Below, in pieces: positions 1 through 13,148 of a stretch of DNA of 64,000 bases (positions within the stretch are counted from its first letter, which is position 1; each line of letters starts with the position of its first letter). The stretch lies in the NCBI GenBank assembly GCA_003667245.1, contig RCNN01000057.1:1-64000 (forward strand), in the 5' to 3' direction. The notes under the pieces were generated by a model that did not search any database, was not told where the DNA came from, and saw nothing but the letters and a program-made list of their open reading frames with translations. This stretch comes from Heterostelium multicystogenum. Its lineage: Eukaryota > Evosea > Eumycetozoa > Acytosteliales > Acytosteliaceae. The position numbers were made by a program, and so were the translations under genes.

Positions 1-1023
1 AAAAGAAATGCAGGATAACTTGGAGGAGATTGAAAGAATTCAGTTGTTGATTGTCAATGATTGGTAAACCAACTGATTAAAATCAATTTAAATGCACAGG
101 CCAATGCAGAGTAAGCAACTATTTTAAGACAAGTAATCGAACTTCAATCAAGAATTAACAACATCAAATCAAGATGTGCCGATGTAAATATAAAAGTACC
201 AGATAATCAACAAATAATGACAGCAACAACAATAACAATAATAATAATAAATAATAATAATAGCACAGCTATCGAAACAAAGTATATAGATGATGAAGGA
301 AATGAAAATGGAAATGGTAGAAGGAGGACAAGATGATGAATATGCGGATGTTGAGTTTGAACAAGTAACATCGATAACAACAACGACCACAACAACCTCT
401 ACAACAACCTCTACAACAAATAATAATAACAATAATAGTAGTCGTAAGACAACTACTTCAACGAATTCACCACCCAAGCTACATAAACCATATTTGGGAA
501 GCGATATTTAAACCTCCTTCAGTGGACGAATTACCAGAGAAATGAGACTATTTCTGACCTATTTTCAAGAGCTCCACATGTTGAATCTCATCCAGCATTG
601 CTGCATTGGGGAAAGAAAGAGATTAATTTACATAAGGGTATAGAGGTTGAACACAGATTCCTGGGTGCTGCCACACTGAACCGACTGTCTCAATATCAAC
701 TTTTGCAACCTCAATCAAATTACCACGGTTTACGAACCCCCACCAATTGTAATCAAATCATGTCGATACCAATGAAAAACGGTGAGCTATGTCCACGTAA
801 AGACTTGAAAGTATGTCCATTCCATGGAAAGATTATTGACAGAGATGAACAGGGCTATCCAACGCAAGAAATTGATCCAGCTGAACTTGAAAAGTACAAA
901 CCAACAACAAAGTCACCCAAAGATACAGAAAAGAAAAGAAGAAGAGAAAAGCAACATCCGGCCTGGAGCCACTCAACAGAGACCAGTAAGAGAGAGAATG
1001 GATCAAGTATTCTTGTTGGATAA
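1..1023 (+). CDS. UVSSA-like transcription-coupled repair protein, 3' part
   Basis: The C-terminal part (from about 541) holds a block starting ELCPRKDLKVCPFHGKII, followed by a basic tail. The Cys-x-Arg...Cys-Pro-Phe-His-Gly-Lys-Ile arrangement is the signature near the C-terminus of UV-stimulated scaffold protein A, which works with CSA/CSB and TFIIH at RNA polymerase II stalled on damaged DNA. An acidic stretch (DDEYADVEFEQV, about 330-365) precedes a Thr/Asn-rich linker, again as in UVSSA. The 5' end lies outside the window, and the first bases encode a helical segment (EMQDNLEEIERIQLL). The frame changes several times (near 60-110, 330 and 500-540). One of these may be an intron; the others look like single-base errors. 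The gene ends at TAA 1021-1023. Family assignment is firm; exact exons are not. Confidence 0.75.
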
Positions 1024-1138
1024 GAGATGATGATTCAAGTACAAATAAAATCAACAACCATATTTATTATTTAAAAAATTAAATATTTTATTATTGGTTT
1101 AACAAAAAGTATTTACATCAAGTTTGTTATAATAATTT

Positions 1139-2417
1139 TTAATGAGAGTGACTATGTCCACCATGGCTATGACTATGTCCACCATGGCTGTGGCTGTGTC
1201 CACCATGGCTATGACTGTGACCACCGTGGCTGTGACTATGACCACCGTGACTGTGTCCATGATTGTTGGCTCCATGAACTTGATTATAAGTTAGTTTTTC
1301 ATTTGGAGTAAGATCACCACCGTGACCATGGTCATGTGGCAACATTCCATGTAACCAATAAATACTAAGGAAAATGGCAAACATTCCAATAATGTTTGAA
1401 ATTGTAGCAGACTTCATTAAGTTGGAAATCGATTAATACTGACATTATCATGATAACTTGCACATTTAACTTACATTTATATCTACATATTTGAGGGTTG
1501 CTGGTAAAAGTTCTTTAATTACCATGAATAACATAATACCGGCAACTGCGGCCAACATTGATTGTACTAGATATGGTGTCATGTATGACTTGAAAAAGAA
1601 TCCAAATATAATAGCACCCAATGGCTCACAGAGTCCACTGTACAAACAATATTTGAATGCAGTCCATTTGCTTCCAGTAGCAGTGTAGATGGGAGCCGCA
1701 ACAGCCATACCCTCGGGAATGTTATGAGCAGCAATAGCCAACATCAATGGCATTCCAACGCTGATACCCTTGAGACATGATAGATAGACAGCAACACCTC
1801 AGGGAAGTTGTGTAAACTGATACCAATAGCAGTAATAACACCAAGATTCTTAAGGTAGTTATCCTTCTTTTTCTTCTTTAAATCCTCATCGTCATCATGC
1901 ACAGCTTTCTTATTGTCTGCCTGTTGTTCATTTGATTTCTTTCTCAGCTTTGTTGTTGATGTAGTGTCGCTATTTGCATTTTTCTCAGATGCACCATCAC
2001 TCTTTTCGACTGGTGCAGCACCGCTAGTCTTTTCACTTGATTCATTTGCAATAGCATGACTAGTATGATCATGATCATCAGCATCTGGGACCAATCTAAG
2101 AACGAGAGCAAAGAACAGCATACCTCCAAAGAACTGAATAACGAGAGGAGTGTTAAATGGTTGATTCATTCGTTTTCTAAAGGTCTAATGAACTTACATA
2201 AAAGTTTGCAGGTAGGAAACCAATTTCTTCAATCGACTCTGGCAACAAGTCCATAAATGATATATATATCATGAACCCGATGAGAATCCAACATATTACC
2301 CAATACTTTATAGGAAGGTGATCTCATAAACAGAATGAACAGACCTCCAATAGCTGTTGAAAGTCCACTCAATAAGCACATAATCATTGCACTCTGTACA
2401 TTTTGTGAGTAATCCAT
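1139..2417 (-). CDS. ZIP-family zinc transporter with His-rich C-terminal tail
   Basis: Multi-pass membrane protein that would move Zn2+ or related ions into the cytosol. The two family-defining helices are visible: HNFPE (about 1800) and HNIPEGMAVA (about 1720), with the EPLGAI segment following. An N-terminal helix and a segment reading GFMIYISFMDLLPES after frame correction (2230-2290) also match ZIP proteins. A long Asp/His/Ser/Lys-rich loop sits between helices (1860-2080). An intron at 1412-1474 joins ...YVDIN to SATISNII. The last exon ends in repeated GHSH units (1139-1260). The HNFPEG helix is broken by one missing base near 1797: adding a C on the plus strand restores GVAVYLS. A second shift sits near 2270-2290. 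Probably one functional gene with sequence errors. Which numbered ZIP paralogue this is cannot be decided. Confidence 0.85.
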
Positions 2418-2987
2418 ATCTTTTTAGAATATAACTATCTATCTATAACTATCTATAAATAAATATATAAACTATAACTTTAACTATAATATATATTTAT
2501 ATATTTATATATTTATAAATAAAGATAAAGAAATTGATTGATTTAAAAACTTCTGACTCACTTTTGAAGTGGTTACTCAGATCAGTTCATTAATAATTAA
2601 AAAAAGTCACACTTTTAAAAAAACACACATCACCACCACATTTCATTTTAAATCATTCCAAATTTAGAGATTTAATTTTGATTGGATTATTTTTTAATTT
2701 ATCAAAGGAGTAATAATATTATGAGTGACCCAATGACAAAACAAATATATATTCCTTCATGATGCTAAGCAGGGAAGACAATGCAATGTCAACACTCTAA
2801 GACATTACAAACTAACACTCCGTTGAATTTGATCAATCCCAATCAAACAACAACAACCCATTCTGTTATTTCATTGAATTCCACATAAAGTCAAATGCTC
2901 AAACATCAGAATTCTGATATTCATCATTAGCAAATTAATTTTCTTCGGTGAAAAAACTGAAAGATTTCTCCATTCAATCAAGGACTT
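2418..2987. other. Intergenic, AT-rich
   Basis: About 570 bases between the ZIP transporter start and the arp6 stop. It contains TA-rich runs (2440-2530) and A/T homopolymers consistent with a promoter for the minus-strand ZIP gene. I see no convincing coding segment or RNA gene. Confidence 0.5.
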
Positions 2988-4885
2988 TTAATAAAATCTT
3001 CTGTTTGGTAGGTTGTAGCCATACTCTTCGTATTCTTGCTTGGTCACTGTATATTTGTTGTAGTCTGGCTGTTGTGCAAATCTAACTCCACCATAGAGTG
3101 TACTTAATATTGGGCTATGTATTTGATTGATTTGATTTAAATTATTTTGATATGATTAGTCTGATGTTGTTTTAGTTGATGATTGCCATAATACTTACTC
3201 TTCTGGTGTGTATATCTTTACGGGTAGATTGTCTGGTGCCATTGATCTTAGTTCTTTATAGAGACGTTGTTTGAATCCTGGGAATTTGGTGGTTCCACCG
3301 ATCAACAAGATATTTGAGTAGAGTGATTGGTGTAAATTTACATTGGTGCTATTGATGGATTGTATAATGGTTTCTGCAAGACCAGCCTGATTCAATCCTA
3401 TATCAGAAGGATGGAAAATCAGCTCTGGTACCGAGTATCTTTCATTTACAAGCGATAGAATCTGTTCTTCGTCTTCTTTTTCCTCGTTGCTCTCTGCTGT
3501 AGTGTCTTCTTTGTTTTCTTTCATTTCAATATCATTACTATTACTCTCACTTCCATTGCCATTGCCATTACCATTGTTGTTTTCATTATTTTCTACATTT
3601 GATTGTTCTTTTGGTTGCTGCTGTGTTCCATCAACATTGACATCTTCTTCATTTGGCGGGAAGTAAGGTTTATTCTATTAGATTGAATAAATGATTGGAA
3701 TTAGTTGAGTTTTTGAAGTTATATTAACATTATAATGTTAGTATTTACTTTAATAAAACCAGTAGTATTGTTATTTGAAATAGTCGGGCAATACATAATC
3801 TACTTTAAGTAAATCCTGTTCTGTTTTTGTCTTTGATAGCAATGTCTCGAAGAAAATCTTGTGAAACATAGCAAACTCTCTCTTTAATTGTATTAAGCAG
3901 TCTGGTTTCATGCATCATATCCCAGTATCTAAAGGAAACGATCTCTTTCAAGTAGTTTGTCAATACTTTACCGCCTATTTGGAATCTATATGTAACATAA
4001 TGATATAGCAGTTAGTTTAACTTTGTATACTACTATCTCTCTAGTTCATAGTCTTACCTTTTGATAGCATAGTTTAGCTTGATGTTCTGGAAGTGTGGTA
4101 TTACATGAGTGAATGAGTATCCACAGTCAACCACAAGATGGCATGGTGAATTTTGAGAATGCAGATGTAGGGTTCTCAGACTTGTAATGATATAAACCAA
4201 GTGTTGATGCTGTATGTTTTTGATCATATTGAATTAGTGTATCTTACTTAAATTGAAGTCAACATTGATTACATGCATGCTAGCAAATGATAGCAGCAGC
4301 TGTAGAGCCTAATCTAACCTACGAGTCATAAGAGCAAGTGATTTAAATTTGTATTGTTCATAGACTGTTTCATAAAGTGCTTTTCTAATTTCATCGAAAT
4401 CGAATGGTGTCTCTGTAAGCAATAGTGATGTGTCTTGTGGTCGAACCTTTAGGTCCTCTCTCTTAAAGAGATGGTCCAAATCTCTTTCTGTATCGCCCAG
4501 TTGGTGATGAAGCCTCTCTCCATTGGACCTCTGTACTTGATATCGGACGATGAGTTGTGATACTTTGCCAACTCATCTCCAACCACATATTTCTTCTCAC
4601 TCTTTGTCTTACCAACTTGATTCGGTATGACACTATTTATAATAATATCACAAGTGCATTGTTAACATAACATAGTTTCATTCTAAGAATCCAACTATCG
4701 ATCGATCGATCAATCGATCTATTCTCTTTGGTAATTACAAACATTGGATTTATAGGGTTTTCATTTAGAAGTGGTGCATATGCTGCTTTCAAAGTATAAC
4801 CTCCATTATCTATAACCAATACTTTATTGCCACTACTGCTGCTACTACTACCAATACTACTATTGCTACTCATACTGCCTGCCAC
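2988..4885 (-). CDS. arpF: Actin-related protein 6 (SWR1/SRCAP chromatin-remodelling subunit)
   Basis: The N-terminus (4885) has a Ser/Asn-rich lead and then KVLVIDNGGYTLKAAY, the actin-fold phosphate-1 loop with the Asn/Gly pattern of ARP6 rather than actin. Later exons give GFITNWAIQ (about 4500), IKLNYAIKRF plus GGKVLTNYLKE (about 3950-4090), EEQILSLVNERYSVPE and HPSDIGLNQAGLAE (3370-3460), NILLIGGTTKFPGFKQRLY (3250-3310), and a C-terminus EEYGYNLPNRRF. These match ARP6 along its length. ARP6 is a nuclear subunit of the complex that deposits histone H2A.Z. The gene has at least five introns, a low-complexity Asn/Glu insert (about 3490-3660) and one frameshift near 4490. Stop TAA at 2988-2990. 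The symbol follows the D. discoideum name for Arp6. Confidence 0.85.
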
Positions 4886-4967
4886 TTTGAAGAAGTTCTA
4901 AGTTGACTTAGATCTGAACTATCTTTGTTAATGTTGTTAATAATTCAAAGAACATCAATCTAGAAAT

Positions 4968-7900
4968 TCAATTGAAATTTTGAGAGTGGGGTAAGAGAAA
5001 CACCACACACATTAAGATTTTTATTTTTTGAAGTTTGGCTTCCACAATGTTGTTCTCCATTCTTTGATGTCTCCTTCTGTATAGATAGTAAAGTGCACCC
5101 GATACTAGTGCAATGGCAACGGTACCTCCAACGACAACACTACGATAATCTTGTTTCTGTTGCCTTGAGTAGTTGGGCACGCGACTTTGCCGTCGACGTT
5201 GATCAGCGTAGAGAAATCAGGGTCAATAAACAACTTGGATTCGAAATAAGGTATGACAGACACGATGTTTAGCATCTTGCTGTCACCAGTCGATTCAAAC
5301 GTTCTGTGCTTAATTGATCTTGGAACATCATCCAAAACAACACGATTCAACAGTCTTCCAAAGATAGAGTTACCATTGTTGTCTCCGATTTGGACATATA
5401 TGCTGTTGCCACCATCGACCGACGAAACAACTGACTCTGAATCACAACTTCCTCCAACTGGCACCGAGATGGAGCTCGATATCTCAAGTGTATTCAACCT
5501 GGAATCAAAGTTCCACTGTGAGATATTCAAAGTATATTTGATCGATCCAAGTTTGATTGTATAGTTCTGGCCAGCATACTCATATTGATAATAATCATTT
5601 TGTGTCACCGATGGAATTGCAATGTATTGGTAGAATGTAATATTCATCGATTCGAAATATTCATTGGCTGGTGTTGTATAATACCATGATCGCTCAGTAA
5701 CCTTGCCATTGATGGCATTGGATATGTTGACTTCTAAGACGCGAGAATCACTCCATGACAATGCCGAAGCGTTCAGAATTTTGATTTCATTGGAAGCTTC
5801 ATCAAACTCTCTGATCTGACCAATGGCGAATGAAAAATTTACACCTTTATCGTCGATAATTACACCTGGTATCTCCGGTAGGGGAGTGGATGTTGGTGGA
5901 TTATTATTATCTGGTATCTTTGGAATTTCACAATACTGGCCAATCCATCCATTCTTACAATTACAAACTCCATTGGTACATTCTCCATGTCCATTACAAT
6001 CCATTGTCTTTATAGATCTGCACATTGATATTGTATCTAAACAATTAACTTATTAGTATACTAACTATTATTAGTGATTTTCAATATAATTTAATACGAT
6101 ACCATCAGTTGTAGAATAGGTAATGGAGTATAGACTGGATCAAATATTGAATTTAAAACAGCTATTCTCATTTGATATTTTGTATTGGAAACTAGGTTTG
6201 GGAATGTACATTTCAGGTCTTTCGTAATTTTGTCACAGATCACAGAATATTTAACTCCTTCTGCAGTAAGCTGTCCTTGATAGGTTGTCATATTGGGCTG
6301 GCCATATTCGCTTTCCAACCATTCAACAACAATACTAGATGATGTTGAATTTAATGTCTTTATGACTGCCGGTGTTGGAACTAGAAAATCAAACAAATTT
6401 AATATTAGTATATACTAATATAATCAATAACAAAATTGTTGATACTCAACTTTGATACATTGTTACATTATATAATGATGAAACTTTAGATACACCATCA
6501 TTGTAAACCGTTACCGATATTTGATAATATGATCCAAATGTATAGGGATTGAAAAGGCAATTGAGAGAGGTAATATTAACACAAGAATTAACATTGGATC
6601 CATTGATTTTTACTAAATATATTGAATCTCCTGGAGCTCCTCCAATCGTTGAGTAGGATATTAATAGGTTTTGATTTACTTGTTGGCGAACACTAATTAA
6701 AGGACTTGAAACCTCCTGATAGGTTGAAAATGATTTTATCATTTCATAGGTGCTTCCATTGTTATTGACTTGTACCTTAATTGAATAAGTTGTTCCAGGC
6801 TTAAGACCGAACATTGAACATGTTTTGGTTGTAATATTTACGCATCCAGGAACAGTGGTATAATTTAGAAATACATTGTAAACTGTCTGATTAAGGCCAC
6901 TATAAATTGAATTAAATTCAATTGTAATAGATTTAGTCGAAATTTTGGTTGCATTGATTTCTAATATGGAAGATTGCTTTGATGTCGAAATATAGCTTGT
7001 CATATTCAAAGATGTATTGTCATTCGTTACTGTGGTGTCAATTTTGTAAAGAGTTCCAACCATCAGAGGTGAAAGCAAACAACTGCTTGCGCTTATATTA
7101 AAACAGGTTGGGTAGACTGTGTTCTTGAATTAAAGTAAAGATTAATACCTATTAAATGATTCTGAACAGATTTAAACACATACATTGACTAACGTGGTAT
7201 AGTATGTATTAAATGGAACACCTCCTAAAACATTATACCCTATAAAAATTCCTGATGTAAATGAGATATTCATCATTTTGAGGGTATTAACTTTCGCATA
7301 TGTAGTTATATTCTGTTTAACAATCTGGAAATCACCATCATTTGTAGCATTGACTACAAACTCATATGATGTATTGGATTTCAAATTTTGAAGTGAAAAT
7401 AGTCCATCTGGAGTGGGGGAATACCTTTTTCCAAGAACATCAACTGTGTACTTCGTTTCTCCTGGAACACCATCCATGGATGATATTTTGATTGTAATTG
7501 TAGATGTTGTTTTACTTTCAGTCGAGATTGTTAAGTTGGAAATGCTTTTATAAGTTGAGAAAACTTGAATTGTTTGATATGAATAATCATTATTAGATAG
7601 TGTAACTTTTAAGGGGTAAGATTGTCCAGGAGTAAGTTGGTTAATAACACAAATAGTTGATGTTATATTCTTACAATCTGGAATATCTGGAAGGCTGGTT
7701 GGAAATCTCTCTACTGTGTAGGTTGTTGTTGAACCAACCACTCCTCCAATGGATAGAAATTTCACAGTTAAACTTTTAGTAGTTTTTAAGTTTTCAGGGG
7801 CTGTTACTGAAATTGGAGGTTCTGCAAAAGTAGTAACATATACTATTTTTGGAACAATATCATCATCGTTAACTGATTCAACATTAATCTCATAGAGGGT

Positions 7901-8490
7901 ACCAGGGTTGAGAGAAGTTAAATTATAAGCAGTCACATCTAAATTTGAAACCATAATTGTTCCATTAACTTTTACATTGAAAAGAGTTTTGGGAGTTACT
8001 ATTCCACCAGTTGAGGTCCATGAAAGTTCCATTCCACGTGATTTTAATCCTTTAATTACTAATTGAGCGGGACTAACTTCCGGATAAGTACCTTGATATA
8101 AATTAGCTTGGGGTGTACATGGTGAAGTGTTGCTCGTTACACAGATTTCAATAAGATAAAAAAATTTTGGAGTTAAATTTGAAATTTTGCACCCTAAACT
8201 TTGTCCACTCATACAAGAAGTATCGAGTACTTGGATTTTATTATACCAGATATAATAGGTATTAGTACTTCCACTTGAACTATATTCTATTGTTATAGAA
8301 TTAGTCTTTACTTCTACAACACTAAAAGAAGTAAGATTAGGTTCAACAGCTATATAACCAAAAAATTAGTAGTTTTTCATTATGAAGGTAGATCAATCCT
8401 CCCTTGAATTTCCAAAATAAATTACATACCAGAACTAAATTGTAGAAATATTAAATAAATTACAAATATTAATATTTGATAGGTATACAT
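4968..8490 (-). CDS. FN3-repeat/EGF/ComC-domain single-pass surface protein, copy A
   Basis: Start at 8490 opens a hydrophobic signal peptide (MYTYQILIFVIYLIFLQFSS) split from exon 2 by an intron (about 8350-8426). Exons 2-4 encode a series of fibronectin-III-like repeats, recognisable by recurring Gly-Gly-x-Pro-Gly and L-x-PGT-x-Y patterns with 'VNND' ends and Cys pairs. An EGF-like module follows (CNGHGECTNGVCNCKNG, near 5960), then a domain with the pattern of the ComC sandwich domain (EIKILNASALSW ... ISQWNFDSRLNTLEIS), then a Gly/Ala-rich TM helix and a short Arg/Lys tail (5040-5130). Introns are seen near 7143-7185, 6380-6450 and 6030-6095. One frameshift near 5155 separates the ComC domain from the TM segment. 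Probable plasma-membrane glycoprotein; an adhesion or recognition role is inference from architecture. Tandem partner is copy B. Confidence 0.75.
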
Positions 8491-8815
8491 TTGATAAATA
8501 TTATTATAGAGTAATAATGGATATTTAAGATGATTCTATCTAGTTTACATTGATATTGATATTTTTTAGGAGTAAAGGTATTGTTAAAAATTAAACTTAC
8601 TCCAATAAGTATCATGATTATAAAAATATCTTTATTATTCAATAGGTTATAATTTAATAGTATCCATCTTCTTTTTAGTTTAGATATTTATTCCCAAAAC
8701 TTAAATAAAAAAGTAGCCAACTAACAGCGCAGAAAAACCCAGTTCGCTTAGCCCCAATAATTTCTTGGATTTTTTTGTAATATCCATAGGAACAATCATC
8801 TAAAGGAAGTTCTGT
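8491..8815. other. Intergenic between tandem surface-protein genes
   Basis: About 325 bases, AT-rich, between the stop of copy B and the start of copy A. It should hold copy A's promoter. No coding segment or tRNA recognised. Confidence 0.5.
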
Positions 8816-11800
8816 TTATTTATTCATTTGTTTTAATTTGGCTTGTATCCTCTTGGACTCTTTTCTTTGGAATTTCTTTCTTCGATAGTAGTAAATTGAA
8901 CCAGCAACAAGTGCAATGGCAAGAGTACCTCCCACGACTACACCCACAATGATTTTCCATTTGTTATCTTTTTTAGAGCAATCACCTTTGCTGTTTACAC
9001 TGAGCAATGTCGAAAAATCGGGATCAATGAAAAGTTTAGATTCGAAATGAGGAATAATGGATAAAATGGAGAGATGATCCTTGGACTCTATGGTTCGGTG
9101 GGTAATTGACCTGTATGTATTATCCAAAACAACACGATTCAACAGCCTTCCAAAGACAGAGTTACCATTGTTGTCTCCAATATTTACATAACTAACACCT
9201 CCATCATTGACAGAAGAGATAACCGACTCCGAATCACAACTTCCTCCAACTGGCACCGAGATTGAGCTTGATATCTCAAGTGTATTCAACCTGGAATCAA
9301 AGTTCCACTGTGAAATATTCAAAGTATATTTGATCGATCCAAGTTTGATTGTATAGTTCTGGCCAGCATACTCATATTGATAGTAGTCATTCTGTGTCAC
9401 TGATGGAATTGCAATGTATTGGTAGAATGTAATATTCATCGATTCGAAATATTCATTGGCCGGTGTTGTATAATACCATGATCGCTCAGTAACCTCTCCA
9501 TTGATAGGATTACTGATCTTGATATCAAAAGTAGTTGATTGAGTCCACGTTAACGATGAAACATTCAAAACTTTAATTTCTTTTGATGAGTCGTCTAGCT
9601 CCTTGATCTCACCAATTGAGAAAGAATAAGAGATACCCTTGTTCTCAACAATGATACCTGGTGTTTGTGGATTGGGATTAATTACTGGAGGATCATTATG
9701 GTCGGGATTGTTTGGAATTTCACAATACTGGCCAATCCATCCATTCTCACAATTACATACTCCATCTGAACAAACTCCATTTCCACTACACTCACTACTA
9801 CCTGTATTCTTACAATTGTGAATTAGATCTATTGGATACATACGAATTAGTAAATAATAGAGGATAAACAAAAATTAAAATAAACTTACCAACATCTGTG
9901 CGAACTGACTGTGTAGTATTTACTGGATCGAATATGGTATTCAAAACAGAGACTCTAATTGAATAACTTGTATTTGAAACCAGACTTTGGAATGAACATT
10001 TAAATGTACTTTTAAGATTATCACAGAATATAACATAATTGATATTGTCACCTGAAAGCAATGCTTGGTAAATAGTACTGTTGGGCTCACCTTCCGTACT
10101 CTCAGTCCATTCTACATCAATACTTGTGGTTGTAGTTGTGATACTTGAAATATTGACTGGTGTTGGCTCTATTTTGTTGGAGTATTAGTTTTGTTTGGTG
10201 GAATTACCATTATTGGACTACATGCCTTTGTATAGAGTGATGTTGTAGAATGAAGATTTAGAGACACCATCATTATTAACATTTACCATAATTACATTCA
10301 GTCCATAGGAATAGGGGCTAATAGAACATTGATTCTGAGTGATGTTTGAGCAATGGTCTATAGATGAACCATTGATAAATACAAAATATCTGCTATCACC
10401 TGGCACACCATTGTCTGCTGTGAATTCTATCAAAAGTGTTTGATTGGCTGTTTGATGGTGCGTGATATTAGGAAAATTCACTTCTTGATAGGTAGTGAAG
10501 TCATTGCTCATATCAGCTGTTTCTCCACTGTTCGTGACCTCAAACTCTGATGAAATAGTAACTCCCTGGATTTAAAGGTGATATTACACAGGTCGTTTGA
10601 TTTCCTGAACACGCATCAAAGGTCATGCCGTTTAAGAATACTGTGTATGTCGATTCTCCGACTCCATAGATAGATCCATAAGAAATAGTAATAGATTTTG
10701 TTGTTTTGTCAACAAGAGTTAAATCTGATAGTAAAAGTCCTTTACGAGTTGTGTAATAACCTGATATATTCAAAGCTAAACCATCATTAACTGCAGTAGT
10801 CTGAATAAAGTAGGTGGTTCCATTCGACAAGCCATATATTCTACAAGATTGACTATTGATATTGTCACAATCAGGATAGACTATATCCTAGAGACAGAAT
10901 ATTATTGTTATTAATTTAACGATGGATACGAATAAATTAATAATAAACTTACATCAATCTTGGTAGTGTAGAGAGTGGCAGTGGGAATACCGCCAAAAAT
11001 ATTATAGTGCAAAAAAATTGAGCTGCCAGTTGAGGAGTTGGAGGATACAGTAAGTCCATAGATCGAATAAAATGTAGGAACGAAAACTTTTTCAATACTG
11101 AAGTCGCCATCACTGGAAGCATTAACTGTGAACAGGTATGAAGTTCCTGGTTTAAAACCTGTGACAACGAGCTCATTACCTGAGGCACTGGATATTTCTG
11201 ACCACTAGCGTCTACTACATAATTAATTTTTCCTGGAACTCCATTCTGTGAACCCACTCCAACTGCGATTGCTGTGGTTGTACTGTTTATTTGGTAGATG
11301 ACTGCATTCGATATTTTGTTATAGGTGGAGATAACCTGAGAACTTACAGATGTTTACATCATTGTTGACAGATGTTACCTGGATGGTATAGTTGGTTCCA
11401 GGTGTCAGCTGATCCAAGTAGCAAATATTGGTACTGGTCGAACTACAACCTGTAACGACAAGGGAATCTTTTTCGACAGTGTACGATGTGGATGATCCAA
11501 CAACTCCTCCATAGGAACTGAAATTAACATACATTGTCTTGGTAGTTTTACTTTGTGCAGAGATTTCAACTGGAGGAATACCATAGGTATTGACATAGAC
11601 AATATATAACGATACCTCATTATCATTGTTGGCCTCCACTCCAATACTATAAGTTGTAGCTGGCTGAAGAGTAGTTATTGTATAATAATCATTCAACAAA
11701 TTGGTAACCAACTCTGAACCATTGACAATAATTCTATAAACAGTAGCAGGGTTGGGAACACCACCAGTAGTTTGCCAAATGAGATGCATTCCATTGTTTG

Positions 11801-12275
11801 AAATTGCTGAAACACTAACATCGGTTACGTTGATCTTTGGCAATGTTGTTGCTTGTCTTTCCCAAGTTGGATCGGGAGTACATGGGTTTGATGGTGGAGA
11901 TACACAAATCTCAAAATTGTAGACCGTGTTTGGAGTCAGACCTGTAATGGTGCACGACGTGCTAGAATCCATTGTACAACTGTTGTCAGTCACCAGTACA
12001 CCATTATACCAAATTTTGTATTCTTTTTACAGGAATACCAGATCCACTATATGTAATTGAAATTTTATTGGTTGTTATGGTATCAAAGTTAAAACTATCT
12101 ATTTGTTGAGCTATTTATATTTTCCATCCATTGACACATCCATCCAAAGAATATATAAATATTAGTCGATGCTGTTGGAGACTTGTCAAACGATAAAATA
12201 CATACATTGACATTCTCCAATATATAAAATAAGAATACAAATGAAACATTTGAATATTGTACTATTGAACAACAT
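8816..12275 (-). CDS. FN3-repeat/EGF/ComC-domain single-pass surface protein, copy B
   Basis: Same design as copy A. An ATG at 12275 begins a good signal peptide (MLFNSTIFKCFICILILYIG), then an intron to about 12118. FN3-like repeats run from 12110 to about 9890 (e.g. ITGLTPNTVYNFEICV, TTLQPATTYSIGVEANND). Next come an EGF-like module (CSGNGVCSDGVCNCENGWIG, about 9740-9800), the ComC-type domain, the TM helix (VVVGGTLAIALVAGSIYYY, about 8890-8950) and a basic tail ending at 8816. The FN3 part is interrupted by several single-base shifts (near 10540, 11200, 11330, 12025). As the C-terminal exon is intact, I read these as consensus errors, but decay of one copy cannot be excluded. The C-terminal half is far closer to copy A than the FN3 part is. 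Confidence 0.7.
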
Positions 12276-13148
12276 TTTTCTAATTATTGTACAATTAAAG
12301 ATTTATAAAGAAGTCAGTTTATCTCTATCTATCTTTAAGGAATTTGACAAACAATGAATGAAGAATGTCGTTACATTCTCTTTTTCACTCTCTCTCTGTT
12401 TCTCTTTACAAATCATGCATCCAAATCCAACTTTTTTAAAATATCTAGGGATAAATTCCATCACCTATCAAAGGAAATACGATCAACTTACCACTATCAT
12501 TGATGATTATTTGCCAGATATTTATTGGATTTCATGATCTAGATATTTTGGGAAAGCGAAAAAATTGTAGGCATCTGTTATAAGGTTCGTTAAAATGTTC
12601 CCAAACTGAAGATTTTACAAAATGTAGTAGGGTGCTTCCCTTCCGAATTGCTTGGGTTTTATTCAAGATTATTTCCAAATCTTATTTATTAGTGACCAAT
12701 CACCACACTATGATTTGTATATTTATTTTTTTTTTAAGAAGAGTTAGTTTTGATATTTATTTGATCTTAAATAATAATATAAAAGAACTACTCGATCACA
12801 ACCAACTGAACCTATAAATAGAAAATCTTAACTCATAGACCAGTCTCATATCATTAAAATTCATGAATGTAGTTCTAAACTGATAATTCTCTTTGTTGAG
12901 TTTTTAACAACAGATTCTGACTGTGTGTAAAATGAATTCAAATATGACAGACCCAACGTTAGTGAAGTTTTTGTATGCAAAAAAATCAAAAAATTAATCG
13001 ATTTCTTGTAATTTAATTTAATTCCGAAAGGGAGAGTAAAGATCATAAATTAAGTTTAAACAAATAGTCTTTTATAATATATAAATATAACTATCTCTAT
13101 ATATCTATATATCTATACCAATAGATATAATATAAAGAATATTTAAAA
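12276..13148. other. Intergenic, divergent promoter region
   Basis: About 870 bases between the divergent starts of copy B (-) and cwc25 (+). AT-rich, with a CT-rich run near 12380-12410 and T-runs upstream of 13149. Open frames here are short and lack dictyostelid coding character; none is annotated. Confidence 0.5.

Noticed and set aside
169..477. Long open frame antisense to the Thr/Asn-rich linker
   Set aside because: A translation of simple repeats (poly-Val/Leu/Tyr) opposite the UVSSA-like gene. The same applies to frames opposite the Asn runs at 23540-23974 and 32649-32942.
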